Source: Clostridium massiliamazoniense
GTDB taxonomy: Bacteria > Bacillota > Clostridia > Clostridiales > Clostridiaceae
Direction of reading: 5' to 3'
Assembly (NCBI RefSeq): GCF_001403635.1
Contig: NZ_LN879464.1
Coordinates: forward strand, 1 to 64,000
DNA: 64,000 nucleotides
Each line of letters opens with the position of its first letter. The first letter of the stretch is position 1. The notes under the pieces were generated by a model. The model was not told the origin of the DNA. It worked only from the letters and a program-made list of their open reading frames with translations, and ran no database searches. Below, piece by piece: positions 1 to 9,982 of this stretch. The translations under genes and the position numbers were made by a program.

Positions 1-1
1 T

Positions 2-190
2 AATGGATTCCAAGCAATAATAACACCAGAGCAATTAATCAATGAAACAGGAACAAATAAATTATATGTAAGGGTTATTTTAGATGGAAAGGTATATGAA
101 GCACCTGTTAGTGGAAATGTTAATGTAGCTATAGGTGATTTAAATTATGGATTTAAAACAATAAATAATCAAGTATATATGACAATATAG
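2..190 (+). CDS. C-terminal end of a secreted surface protein (cut by window edge)
   Basis: An open frame enters from the left edge and stops with TAG at 188-190, giving the last 62 residues of a protein. They read NGFQAIITPEQLI, then KLYVRVILDGKVYEAPV, and end LNYGFKTINNQVYMTI. This is nearly the same as the C-terminus of the 791-residue secreted protein at 9983-12358, which has NGFQAIITPKQLV and LNYGFKTVDNQINLIINN. So a paralogue of that protein lies to the left on the + strand. The conserved tail suggests the same extracellular carbohydrate- or wall-binding module, which is inference from the paralogue. No terminator is obvious right after the stop. Confidence 0.75.
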   Translation, partial: NGFQAIITPEQLINETGTNKLYVRVILDGKVYEAPVSGNVNVAIGDLNYGFKTINNQVYMTI

Positions 191-535
191 TTTGAGAGTA
201 TGCAAAATTTTGTGTTTCAACCTAGATTAGATATTTCTAATAACACAAAAAGTTATCACATTCATAGTATGTCAACACCAGCCTTTAAAGTTATTTATTG
301 TAGTGAATATGATATTATAATTTTACTTTACATAGTTAATCTTAAAATTAATTTATACAAAATAAAGTACTGTCTCTTCTTATTTTTTTCTGTTTAATAG
401 GATTTTTACCTTTTTTTAATTATATTGATTTAATTATTATTGCCATAGGTTTATTTATGTTTTATATACTTGTTGTAGTAGTAAAAATTTAGATGGATAT
501 ATTGAGAATTATAAGAAAAAAGATTAAATAATAAT
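191..535. other. AT-rich stretch without a supported gene
   Basis: An ATG-led frame of 65 codons at 200-397 has no ribosome binding site and an unlikely composition, so I do not call it. I see no RNA gene or clear hairpin here. Confidence 0.5.
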
Positions 536-715
536 AGGTTGTTGAATAACTATTTTTACCAAGTTATTCAAATTAAATTTTATCTAAAAAGATACCAATT
601 TTCATAAAAAAGCTATATTTTTTAATATTAAAACTAGCTATAAATTAGAATAAATATTTGAAAATCTATTAAATATCCGATTTTAAGCTTGCAAATTTTG
701 TTTATTCAACAACCT
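536..715. mobile_element. MITE-like element with 14-bp terminal inverted repeats
   Basis: A 180-bp non-coding segment starts AGGTTGTTGAATAA and ends with the exact inverted copy TTATTCAACAACCT. It has no frame of its own. Similar ends recur at 3459, 4508 (inverted) and 12500, so this is a repeated mobile sequence in the window. The family that mobilises it cannot be told from the sequence. Flanks are too AT-rich to call a target duplication safely. Confidence 0.6.
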
Positions 716-763
716 AAATAAAATATTAAATTATTTAAGAATAGTTAAATTTTATTTTAAAGA

Positions 764-1247
764 TTGGTGTTAGTATAAAATAATAAACATATTTAGTCGA
801 ACTAAGTAAAAGTATATTTAGTTAGAGATGATATATTTTTACTATAAGTACAAGTGAAAATTATACAGGTGAATATAAAGAAATGATTTCTGATTTATGC
901 AATTCTGGAATAAGTGTAACAGAAATAAGTAGTGAATATGGCATAGCAAAATCAACTATAAATGGTTGGATAAAGAATAATAAAAAATTAAAGTTAGTGA
1001 TGAAGAATTTATGACAATGAAAGAAGTTGCTAAATTTAAAGAGGAAAATGAAATATTAAAAAAAGCTATGGTCATAATTTCTAGAAAAATAATAAATAGT
1101 GTGAATATTAATAATCATATTTATGGTATTAAAAAGCTATGTAAAATATTAGACTCTCTACGTAGTACTTATTATGCTAAGTTAAATCACACTGCATCAA
1201 ATAGAGAAATTAAAAATAAGAAAATTAAGGCTGAAATAATTAAATAA
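764..1247 (+). pseudogene. IS3-family transposase remnant (OrfA plus start of OrfB)
   Basis: From about 841 one frame reads ENYTGEYKEMISDLCNSG, then VTEISSEYGIAKSTINGWI, the helix-turn-helix of an IS3-type OrfA. The frame shifts near 1000 into 1011-1247 (KFKEENEILKKAM). This continues into the first part of OrfB (HIYGIKKLCKILDSL, STYYAKLNH) and then stops; the catalytic DDE domain is absent here. The left end near 764 (TTGGTGTTAGTATA) matches the inverted end of the related remnants at 12910 and 15981. This is an insertion sequence relic, not a functional gene. Confidence 0.75.
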
Positions 1248-1260
1248 AGTAGACCCTATG

Positions 1261-1625
1261 TCAAGGACACAGTAAAAAGAGTTTAAAATTGATTTTATCT
1301 TTCATATGACCGAAAAAAGATTCTTGTGGAGTATTATCACAACAATTTCCTCGACGCGACATAGATTGTCCTAATTTATTTTCCTTTAGTAATTTTTAAA
1401 ATATAGTACTTGTGTAATGTACTCCTTGATCAAAGTGTATAAATACCTCCTCATGTAATGTTTCTTTATGATTTTTTACTAAGTCTTTAATTGTATCTAT
1501 AGCAATATCTAATATTATTCTACCTGAAATTTTATGGGCAAGAATCATATTAGAACTTACATCTTTTACGGTCAACAAATAAGCTGTTTGACCGGCTCCA
1601 TATTTTATATATGTAATAACAGAAC
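1261..1625 (-). pseudogene. IS3-family OrfB integrase-core fragment
   Basis: On the minus strand this carries the end of an IS3 OrfB catalytic domain. It includes VKDVSSNMILAHKIS, then a degenerate form of the HSDQG motif (IHFDQGVHYTS), and, after a break near 1398, LGQSMSRRGNCCDNTPQESF with GHMK. The last is the typical IS3 segment holding the catalytic Glu (PQESFF). It is inverted relative to the OrfA remnant just upstream, so the two come from different insertions or a rearrangement. Stops and the missing N-terminus make it non-functional. Confidence 0.75.
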
Positions 1626-1626
1626 A

Positions 1627-2160
1627 AACTTACACAATACCATCTCAAAGTATAGTTGTTCCTCCTCATTCAGTAATGGAAGTTGGTATAGTATTTGGAA
1701 ATGCTAGAAAAAAAGGAGTAGTAGATTTATTCTTAGAATTTGATGGCACTGATATATTTGAAGGATTTGTATGTTGTAACAATAATAATATTCAAACACT
1801 TAGTGATGCCACTATGCCTTTATACTTGGCCGGATAATTTAGCACAAATCCACATTTTTGCAATTCAGAAGGACTTACTGCTGCTTATTATCCAGGGGGA
1901 CAAGGATTTTTTGCTTCAAAGCCTTCTTATGCTCTATATAAAGTTCAAGGAATATACTACGAACTATTCTACCTATATGGATGTAATAGTTAAATCAGTT
2001 GCTTTACCTTCAAATACATTACTAGAACTATTTTTAGAGAAAAAAAGAGCTGAAGGAATTAATATCCAAATTATTGATAAAAATAATAATAACCTTACAA
2101 CTGGCTTAGAGAAGAAAAATGGTGCTGAAAAAAAGTCTTCAAATAATAGATGATAAAATA
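1627..2160 (+). pseudogene. Broken fragment of an unrecognised secreted-type protein
   Basis: A frame from about 1627 reads TYTIPSQSIVVPPHSVMEVG, then GIVFGNARKKGVVDLFLEF and GTDIFEGFVCC, before a stop near 1838. The same frame continues after the stop (GLTAAYYPGGQGFFASKPSY) to about 1990. Another frame then carries KSVALPSNTLLELFLEKKR and IIDKNNNNLTTG to about 2153. Composition is protein-like over these stretches, but I do not recognise the family. It sits just before a broken cell-wall-binding repeat protein and may be its former N-terminal part, which is inference. Confidence 0.4.
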
Positions 2161-2169
2161 CAATATTCA

Positions 2170-3401
2170 AATACAAATACAGAAAATGGAATTTAATAAG
2201 TTTATAACTATGAATAGAAATACTTATTATTTAAAACCTATTAATAGGCAAAGTGTAATAGGATGGAAAACAATGAATGGACATAAATATTACTTCAATT
2301 CAAACGGAATAATGTAAACTGGCGTTCAAACAATAAATAGATTACAATATTACTTTAGTCCAACAACAGGAAGACAAGAAGTGGGAGTATACCCTACATC
2401 AGTTGAGTTAGAATATTTCACTAATAATCCAACCGGAAATGAACATTGGGGACAAGCTGTTTATTATGTAGGTTGGCTGACATTAGGAAATAATAAATAT
2501 TATTTTGGTGAAAATAGTAAAGCTATGACAGGATAGCAAACAATAGATGGTCATAAATATTATTTCAATACAACACTGGTGTATTAGAAAATAATTAATT
2601 TATTAAGAAGGTATTAATGTGTATTTAAATACAGGTTTAGATGTGTCTTCTAATGGAATAAAATAACTTGAGTTAATGAATAATGAAGGTACTATAGCAT
2701 CTTATTTTGAATTATCTACAGGAATAAGTGGATGTACAGTATTAGATAATAGCGAAAATCCTATTTATAATGATAGATAGAATATAATGAATTTTATTAT
2801 AAGTAATGATAATCCAAACTTAAGAATAGGATTTTATCATTTCTTTTATGCTAGTGACACAAATCCAACATATCCACCTTATGAGTAAGGAGTTATATTT
2901 GCACAATCATTAATTAATGAAAATATTCCAAATACTAACTATTTATTTGTTTTAGATATTGAAGAAGCTTCTTTTGGCAATGTTGCTTCAATATCACTAG
3001 AGAGCATAGAATCTAATGTAAAAGAGTTTTTGAATGGGTTAAATTCAACTATAACGGGTAACATTAATATAATGATATATTCAAATTCAAATTTAAATTT
3101 TATAAATAACATATCAAATCCACCTATATATGAAAGTAAATTTTTAACAGGATTTAAATTATGGTTTGTGGCTGCACTAGAAAGAATACCAAATGTTTCT
3201 TATCAACCAACTAATGAAGAAATTGAGTGGGCTATATCTCAAATGAATTTTATTAACTGGGGTAAAGTTCAAGGTTGGTCGGAGTGGCAATATGCTATTT
3301 TAGGAATAACTAATCCTAATTTAGTTATAGGTTTAGATATATTCAATATGGATAAAATATATATAGAAGACATGTATTATGTGAAAAGAAATAACTTATA
3401 A
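2170..3401 (+). pseudogene. Broken GH25-type muramidase with cell-wall-binding repeats
   Basis: The 5' part (about 2200-2600) carries degenerate repeats such as GWKTMNGHKYYFNSNGIM and QTIDGHKYYFNT, the aromatic choline/cell-wall-binding repeat type, interrupted by in-frame stops. Downstream, with two more stops near 2665 and 2780 and another at 2887, the frame reads LDVSSNG, RIGFYHFFYASDTNP, FAQSLINEN and LFVLDIEEASFG. This pattern fits glycoside hydrolase family 25 lysozymes (YHF and the catalytic D-x-E). An uninterrupted tail runs 3030-3401. It would have cleaved peptidoglycan outside the cell. At least five lesions make it a pseudogene. Confidence 0.6.
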
Positions 3402-3458
3402 GAATATTGAGATTGATGTAATAAAAGGAGTTATTAAAGTAAAAGCTTTAATAATTAT

Positions 3459-4508
3459 AGGTTATTGAATAACTATTTTTTATAATTTTAATATTTGAAA
3501 GTATCGAGTATGTCAATAGAATTATGTAAAGTTTAAATAATTTATTGAATATAATGAATTTTTATTTTGAAAATAGGGACATTTTTAAGTGTTCCTATTT
3601 TCTTTTTATATTTTGGATATGCTTCTTGAAAAAAAGTTGATATCCACCTAAGATAGCTTTTTTTCAGTTTGAAAAACTATCTAAAATTCTGAGGAGTAAA
3701 TAATAGCTTGGTAATATAGGGAATTACAATAGTATATTGAGTTAAAAAAACTTAAATATAAGATAAATAGAAACCAAATAGTTAAATATATAATAGAGAG
3801 TGATAAAATACCTGACTCGTTAAGACTTAATAAAATAGAAAAGTTTGTATACTATGGAAGTTATGCAATATTAATTGAATCTATAAATCCTAATACTAAA
3901 AATTATACTATGGATAAAATAGTATTAAGAAGCTCAAAATTTGATAGAGATGCTAGAAAAGGTAAAACTATTAGACTTTGTTTTATACTAGATATAAATT
4001 ACATTTTATTGCTTCGGTAACCGATATAATAATTCTATTAGTTTTATTATAAAGATATCTAACATATATGATAATCAATTGTTTACTTTGATGTATAAGT
4101 AAAATATATAATCCTTTTGTAATTTTAGCTGATACTGTTGATGAAACTTAATTTATATGATTAGGAGTTAAAAATTTAGATTTAAATTTACTTAATGATG
4201 CAGATATGTGATTTAGTCAAAGTAGATACAATAATACATTATTTAGAGAATCTCTTATTAGATCAAAAATAGGATTAAAATAAAATGATTATTTTTGGTA
4301 TTAAAGGGTTTGTATAAGTTAGAAGATCCAAGATTATATGGTTAAAATTATTAAAAAAGATATTCAAGTGGGTTTTAATTTTATATTTAATAGATGAGCT
4401 TAGTGAGAAAAAATCTAATATAAAAATAACAAAATATCCTTGGAATTTATAGATTTCAAGGATATTTTCAAATATTAAAATTGTAAAAAAATAGTTATTT
4501 AACAATCT
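3459..4508. mobile_element. TIR-bounded remnant related to the 536-715 MITE
   Basis: The left edge AGGTTATTGAATAAC with TATTTTT matches the left end of the MITE-like element at 536. The right edge at 4490-4508 is the inverted form (AATAGTTATTTAACAATCT). The interior (about 3745-4015) keeps a protein-like stretch, KFVYYGSYAILIESINPN followed by KNYTMDKIVLRSSKFDRDAR, which I do not recognise as a transposase and which is broken by stops. The rest shows no supported gene. It may be a decayed autonomous partner of the MITE or cargo between two ends. Confidence 0.4.
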
Positions 4509-4540
4509 AGTAAAATATAAAATTATAATTGTAAGTAGAG

Positions 4541-4717
4541 TTATTTATTATATTTTATAATTAAGTTTAAAACAACAATTAAAGGGATAAATATATACAT
4601 TATAAAAGTAGGAATTAATAGCGTATAGTGTTTAAGATGGTCTATTCTTAAAACAAAACCCATTGATATAATTATTATTACAATAAGAGTAAAAAGAATT
4701 TTAATTAATTTTATCAT
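4541..4717 (-). CDS. Small hydrophobic membrane protein
   Basis: This is a 58-residue protein starting MIKLIKILFTLIVIIIIS and ending LNLIIKYNK. It has two hydrophobic segments (about 5-25 and 32-53), so it is probably an integral membrane protein. I chose the ATG at 4717 over the upstream one at 4750 because GGAGGAGAG lies 4-5 bases before it. It overlaps the end of the broken glycosyltransferase by about 17 bases, so the two were translationally coupled. The function is unknown; with the glycosyltransferase decayed it may be decaying too. Confidence 0.5.
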   Translation of the reverse strand: MIKLIKILFTLIVIIIISMGFVLRIDHLKHYTLLIPTFIMYIFIPLIVVLNLIIKYNK

Positions 4718-6028
4718 CGTTCTCTCCTCCATATATAACATGTTTTTCACTAAGATTATGTGTTGTTTTATCCCATGAAACTTGAGGTAAGAACCATGTA
4801 AATAATCTCTGAATTTGAGCTACTACATAAATTATTGCAGAATAGAAAAAGGCTATATATATTTTTAAGAATCTAAAAAAATTAAAAATAATACTATTTT
4901 TTTTTGCTAAATACCATTTTTCCTTCTGTTAATATACATATAATTGGGAAAAGAATATAGTTTATTATTTCTAGTACTAGCCATAAAGGTGAAAATAACT
5001 AAATTTGAGGTACATCATTAATAAAAGATGGAATACATATACTTAATAATATTATTAAAATAGTTATAGGTGATCTTACCATAGCAAATGAATATATTAA
5101 TGTTTCTAATCTATTTAATAAATCTTTAGTACCTTTAATTTTAAAAAAACTTATCAATTGTTTTGGAAGTGTTGTAAAAGCAACTCTCCAGTGTCCTTGA
5201 GACCATCTTAATCTCTGTTTATGGTTAGCAAGTATACTATTAGGTTTCTCATCATAAACTATAGCTTTATGGTTCCATAAAGTTCTTTTATTTGCCAAAG
5301 CTAATTCTAATTGTAATTAAAAATCTTCTGTATATGTTTTAGGATTCCATCCGATTTTTTTATATAATCTGTATTTAAAGAAAAGCCTGTACCACCTATA
5401 GTTGAATTTAATCCTAATCTGTATTTAGCATATTGTATAGTTCTATTAGTAACAAAGTATGATGCAGAATATCCTGCTGACATAAAGGATGTTAATATAT
5501 TTTTTATTCCTAAACAGCCTTGTACTACTGTAATATTATCTTTTCCATAAGTAAGTATTTGAGAATTCATTTCTTTTAAGAAATTTTGATTAATAATATT
5601 ATTAGCATCTAATATTATTATGTAGTCATAATTTTCCCATTCATTCTCAGTATTAAAGTATTTTTGAAGAACATAAGGTTTACCTTTTGCTTCATTGGGA
5701 CTAAATTTTATATCTAAAGTTCTATTGTATTTACTTGAAATATTAAATATATTGTCTGATGAATTATTTACTAAACATGTTACTGAATAAAGTTCTTTAT
5801 TATAATTAAAATTTTTAATTTTTTTAAGTTATTAGCGATTACATTTTCTTCATTACAAGCTGGAATTAAAAATAAAAATTTTAATTCGTTTTCTAAAATA
5901 TCATAATCTCTAGTAGGTTTTAATAACCCCAAAAAGCCTATTACAGAATAAAATAATAATTGAATAAATATTATTAATATTAGTGTTAATATTAGTGTTA
6001 ATATTATATAGAAAATAATTTTGTCCAT
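4701..6028 (-). pseudogene. Broken GT2-family membrane glycosyltransferase
   Basis: Fragments in shifting frames together give a processive family 2 glycosyltransferase. The N-terminal membrane segment and LKFLFLIPACNEENVIANNL (6028-5780) come first, with the GT2 start motif. Next is a middle part with GGTGFSLNTDYIKKS (about 5400-5340). Then come the acceptor-site QRLRWSQGHWRVAF motif (5220-5150), C-terminal membrane helices and the tail TWFLPQVSWDKTTHNLSEKH ending at 4701. Such enzymes polymerise or export a surface polysaccharide at the membrane. Several frameshifts and stops (near 5300, 5570 and 5780) make it inactive. Confidence 0.75.
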
Positions 6029-6229
6029 AGTTATTCCTTTGAAACAATTAATATTTTAAATATTGTAATATAATAAAGCTTAAATGAATCAATATAATGT
6101 GTTAAATGCATGTTTATCGATTTAAAAAAAATTTGATTATAATAAATATACATTTTAGTACTTTTATAGTGAAAAAAATAGGTTTAAGATATATTATTTT
6201 ATAGGTAAGTGTTTTATGGAGGTGATAAA

Positions 6230-6343
6230 ATGTCTAAGAGTAATATAAAAAAAATAAATTTTAAGAATAGATTATATAGATATGTATGTTTAGTAGTTTT
6301 AGCAAGTGCATATGTTGTATCTATGTGGTATATTTTTAAATAA
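6230..6343 (+). CDS. 37-residue single-span membrane peptide
   Basis: A short ORF encodes 37 residues that start MSKSNIKKINFKNRLYRYV. A hydrophobic stretch (CLVVLASAYVVSMWYIF, about 20-36) ends in a lone lysine. A strong Shine-Dalgarno (GGAGGTGATAAA) ends next to the ATG, which supports translation. The basic N-terminus and a single helix suggest a small membrane peptide. It is divergent from the broken glycosyltransferase, separated by about 200 bases that hold both promoters. The function is unknown; it could be a small toxin-like or accessory peptide. Confidence 0.5.
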   Translation: MSKSNIKKINFKNRLYRYVCLVVLASAYVVSMWYIFK

Positions 6344-7860
6344 AGATTTTATAAAATAGAAAGAATATTTTAATTGAGATAGTACTTTAATTTTTGCATA
6401 AATTAATTTTAAGATTAACGTATAACATCATGTTTATATTCTACAAACACTACAATAAACAGCTTTAAATTTTGTGAAATGATTACTCTTATGTGATTAT
6501 TTCACAAAATAAAGTAATTATATGTATTAAGTAACTTCTATCATAGAAATCACATATGAAAAATTTTTTTTATATTCAGATAATAAAAACTCATTAATGA
6601 ATTTTTAATTCACCGATACATACTGCTTATAAGAATAATAAATAAACGTAAAGATACAAAAGTTAAATATTTGATGTACTTTCTTAATAGAGCATCATAA
6701 TTTAAAAGAAATTTCAAAAATTGATATTTTTATCGGTTTATTTTGGATACCATAAAATATTTTGAATATAGAATTTAGATACTTATAAATAATCATAATA
6801 GAGATACTCTTTGTAGAAGAAATACTACATGTATAAATTCAAATATTGAAGAAGAAGTTATAGATTTTTTTATTATAAATAATATTTTTTAGATAACAAC
6901 TTTTAAAAGTATGTAAAAAGATTATACTTAACAGAGTAAGTACATGAACTATAAGAAGCGAATTGAGAAATATGATAGTGAATATGAGACTTATCTTAAT
7001 CAAGGATTAGTAAGAAATTGCATAGATTGATTATTTGGAATTAAGTTAACTAGACCTTTTTTGATAAAATAAAGATTTTGATTCTAGTAGGTAGAGTACT
7101 AACATCTATAGTTAAAATTATTTATAATAAGGGTAAAGAAATAGAAAATTTTATATTAGAAGATTATTTTCAGTTAGAAAGTACTGATGAAAAATTTAAA
7201 AATAAAAATGACTTTAAAGATATTCTTATAACTTATGGTTTAAATATAAACAAAAAAGGTATAATAAAGCAACTACTAAAATTATTTTTATGAAAATTAC
7301 AAGTTTTTTAAGTTTTATGTATTTAAAACGTGAGGATATGCTATTACTCTAAAACAATGGTTAAAAGCTTTTTATTAGGGAAAAAAGTTTCAATAACAGG
7401 ATTTAAGAAAAAGATGGTTCAGGAACTTATGATTATAAAGTTTTTATTTAATATATTAGAAAAAATGAAAATTTTAAATTAATTTTTAAGGACATAGTAA
7501 GGGATAAATAAAAAGAATTCCAATGATAAATATTTTGAAAACACAAGTGATAAGTTTTTTGAATACTCAAAATAAAGGAGAGTATCTTTTCATCCTTTTT
7601 ATTCCCTTATTTATACTTATTAGCATTTTACTATTTTCTACAATAATTTTAAATATTTAATGTTTTTTATATCATCAAAATTTAATGAATATAGAATAGT
7701 ATTTATATAAACTTTGTTTATGTAGGAATTTTATTAGGTTTTGTATATAACAAAAATAAAAATTTTAACGAAAGTTATTGTTACCATATGCTCTTTAATA
7801 CAATAACTTTAATAATTATTCCAATACTTTATAAATTATAGACTTATTAACTTCCTGGAG
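6344..7860. other. Degenerate AT-rich region, no intact gene
   Basis: This holds only short protein-like scraps. One is MNYKKRIEKYDSEYETYLNQ at about 6949, which runs into a stop. Another is a 71-codon frame at 7078-7293 (EDYFQLESTDEKFKNKNDFK). A third is a hydrophobic stretch around 7560-7660. None has a credible start signal plus length, so I leave them as debris of former plasmid genes. Confidence 0.4.
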
Positions 7861-7890
7861 GTGATTTGTATTCTGGCTAAAACTCAAAAA

Positions 7891-8237
7891 ATGAATTAAA
7901 GTATTTTTGCAATCACTTATATGATGAAAGTACAGATTGATATTTACAACTTATAAAATTTGAAAATAATAATTTAAGAAAAGTTGTATTTCAATATATA
8001 AATGAAATCGATACTTATATTTCTATTAATACGATATATATTCCTCAAAGAGCAACGGAAAACGTAAGACAGTTTAGAGCATTATATATAGATATTGAGC
8101 TGAAAAATTCTACTGTATATGATGTATTTTGGTTAGCAGAAGAAGGGAAAATACCTAAACCTACAATGGTAGTTAATAGTGGTAACGCATTACATATTTA
8201 TTGGAAAATAAAAAAGGTACAATTAGAAATATACTAA
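7891..8237 (+). pseudogene. Fragment of a plasmid/phage DNA primase-like protein
   Basis: One frame reads NELKYFCNHLYDESTD, a stop near 7939, then INTIYIPQRATENVRQFRAL, YIDIEL, VFWLAEEGKIPKPTMVVNSG and NALHIYWKI before the stop at 8235. The pattern x-ALYIDI-x, FWLAEEGKIPKP and NSGNxLHIYW is typical of the catalytic part of plasmid-encoded archaeo-eukaryotic-type primases, with the acidic DxD-like strand and the SGxxLHxYW motif. The N-terminus, the rest of the domain and any helicase part are absent. It marks a decayed replication gene and may reflect a second replicon that recombined here. Confidence 0.6.
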
Positions 8238-8334
8238 AAAAATAAAGTGCGTAAAAAACGTTTCCTTTATAAATATGTGGGAAGCTGTGGCTTCCTTATT
8301 AAGAAGCTATCTACAGTTAGATAGTTATTAAAAA

Positions 8335-9963
8335 GGGACTGTCTCAAAGTGGAGTTAGATTCCATCTTTGAAGATAATCCTTTTTTTGCGTTTAAACGAC
8401 TTTTTATAGATTTTGTTTAAAATATAATTATGCAAAAAACAAACAAAACCTACGATATAAATTTAACCATAAATATAGAAAACATTCTAGAAAAAAATTA
8501 TATGGTGAGAATGCTAAATTACTTTATTGATAATTTAAAAATAAGAAAGGATTTAAGTAATATCTACAAAAAAGGTAGAAATCTAGAGGTAGAACCACTT
8601 ATTATGCTAAAATAATAGTTTATGCTTACATGAAAGGGATATATTCTAGTGGGAAAATAGAAGATGCGTGTAAACGAAATTTAGATTTTATTTGGTTATT
8701 AAAAAATTTAAAACCGCCTATATGAAATATAATATGCAGATTTATAAAAAAGATTTCTCTACTTATAAAGAAAATACTTCGTAAGTTTGTTGATTTTCTT
8801 TCATTTATTGGTGAAATCAACTTTGAAAATATCTTCATTGATGGCACTAAAATAGAAGCATATACTAACAAATATTCCTTTGCGTGGAGAAAGGCGATAG
8901 AGAAATCTAAGGAAAAATTACAAGAAAAGATAAGTAATGAAGCTATAAAATTTGTTTATGGCAAGGGAAAAAATCACTAGTTCAACGAGAATATGAAATA
9001 ATAACTAAATATATAGAAAAACTTGAAAGATATTATACTTATGAAAAATATTAGGAAAAAGAAATAATTTTTCTAAAACAGATACTGAAGCTACATTTAT
9101 GAGAATGAAAGAAAATCACATGTTAAATGGGAAATTAAAACCGGCTTACAATATACAGATAGTAGTTGCTTCTGGATATATAGTAAATTTTATAGATTCT
9201 CAAGAAAAAACAGATGTTAATACGTTAATTCCATTTTTAGAAGATATATCTAAATATCATAAATATAAAAATATAGTTGCAGATGCAGGTTATGAGAGTT
9301 TGGAAAATTATAGATATACAAATGAAAATGGCTATAAATCATATATTAAACCTAATAATTATTGAATAAGGAAAAAATTATAAAACTAAAGTAGGCAATA
9401 GTGATAATATGACCTATAATCCTAAGATAATAAATACATATATGTTAATAATGTAACTTTAAATTACATATATATGGGGAACCGCAAGACTAAAAGTGGT
9501 TTCGAATATACTGTGGATATTTATGAAGCAGAAGATTGTAGCAACTGTGAATTTAAATCATTATGTAAAAAAAATAATAGAAATAAAATGATTCAAGTGA
9601 ATAAAGAATTTCAATTAATGAGAAAAATATCAAATGAAAATATAAAATCTGAATATGGTATCAAACTTAGGACAAACAGGTCAATCCAAGTTGAAAGTGT
9701 ATTTGCATTAATAAAGGAAAGTAGAAAGTTTAGAAGATTTTCATATAGAGGATTAAAAAACGTTGAAACGCAATTTTTATTAATTTCATTAGCACATAAT
9801 ATGATTAATTATATTAGCAAGAGAGATACAAGTAGATTAAAAAAGCACTTATTTTATTTATCCAAAAGGTATTTCTGATACCTTTATTTGTCATGTATAA
9901 AAATAGACTAAAGTAAAAGGAACCGCTCATAGACACCAAATAATGGTATTGTGAGACAGCCCC
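8335..9963 (+). mobile_element. IS1182-type insertion sequence (decayed)
   Basis: The left end GGGACTGTCTCAAAGTGG at 8335 pairs with the inverted right end TTGTGAGACAGCCCC ending at 9963, giving an element of about 1.63 kb around a broken transposase. Just inside the left end a hairpin followed by a T-run (8335-8390) would block transcription from outside, as is common in IS elements. Target duplications cannot be called in the AT-rich flanks. Confidence 0.75.
8430..9878 (+). pseudogene. IS1182-family transposase, multiply frameshifted
   Basis: Segments in order are ENILEKNYMVRMLNYFIDNL (8430-8612) and then, in another frame, YAYMKGIYSSGKIEDACKRN and ENIFIDGTKIEAYTNKYSFA. After a gap come TEATFMRMKENHMLNGKLKP, AYNIQIVVASGYIV and KNIVADAGYESLENYRYTNE (9099-9365). 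Last is YEAEDCSNCEFKSLCKKN with GIKLRTNRSIQVESVFALIK (9474-9878). These match the DDE transposase of the IS1182/IS4-like group: IDGTKIEA, ADAGYES and the final E in the NRSIQVE-FA block. Several stops and shifts make it inactive. Confidence 0.85.
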
Positions 9964-9982
9964 ATTAATAAAATTATATTTT

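Noticed and set aside
200-397. 65-codon plus-strand frame
   Set aside because: No RBS, atypical composition and AT-rich drift after the stop of a real gene.
4275-4505. 76-codon minus-strand hydrophobic frame
   Set aside because: Lies inside the TIR-bounded remnant, without an RBS; hydrophobicity follows from T-rich codons.
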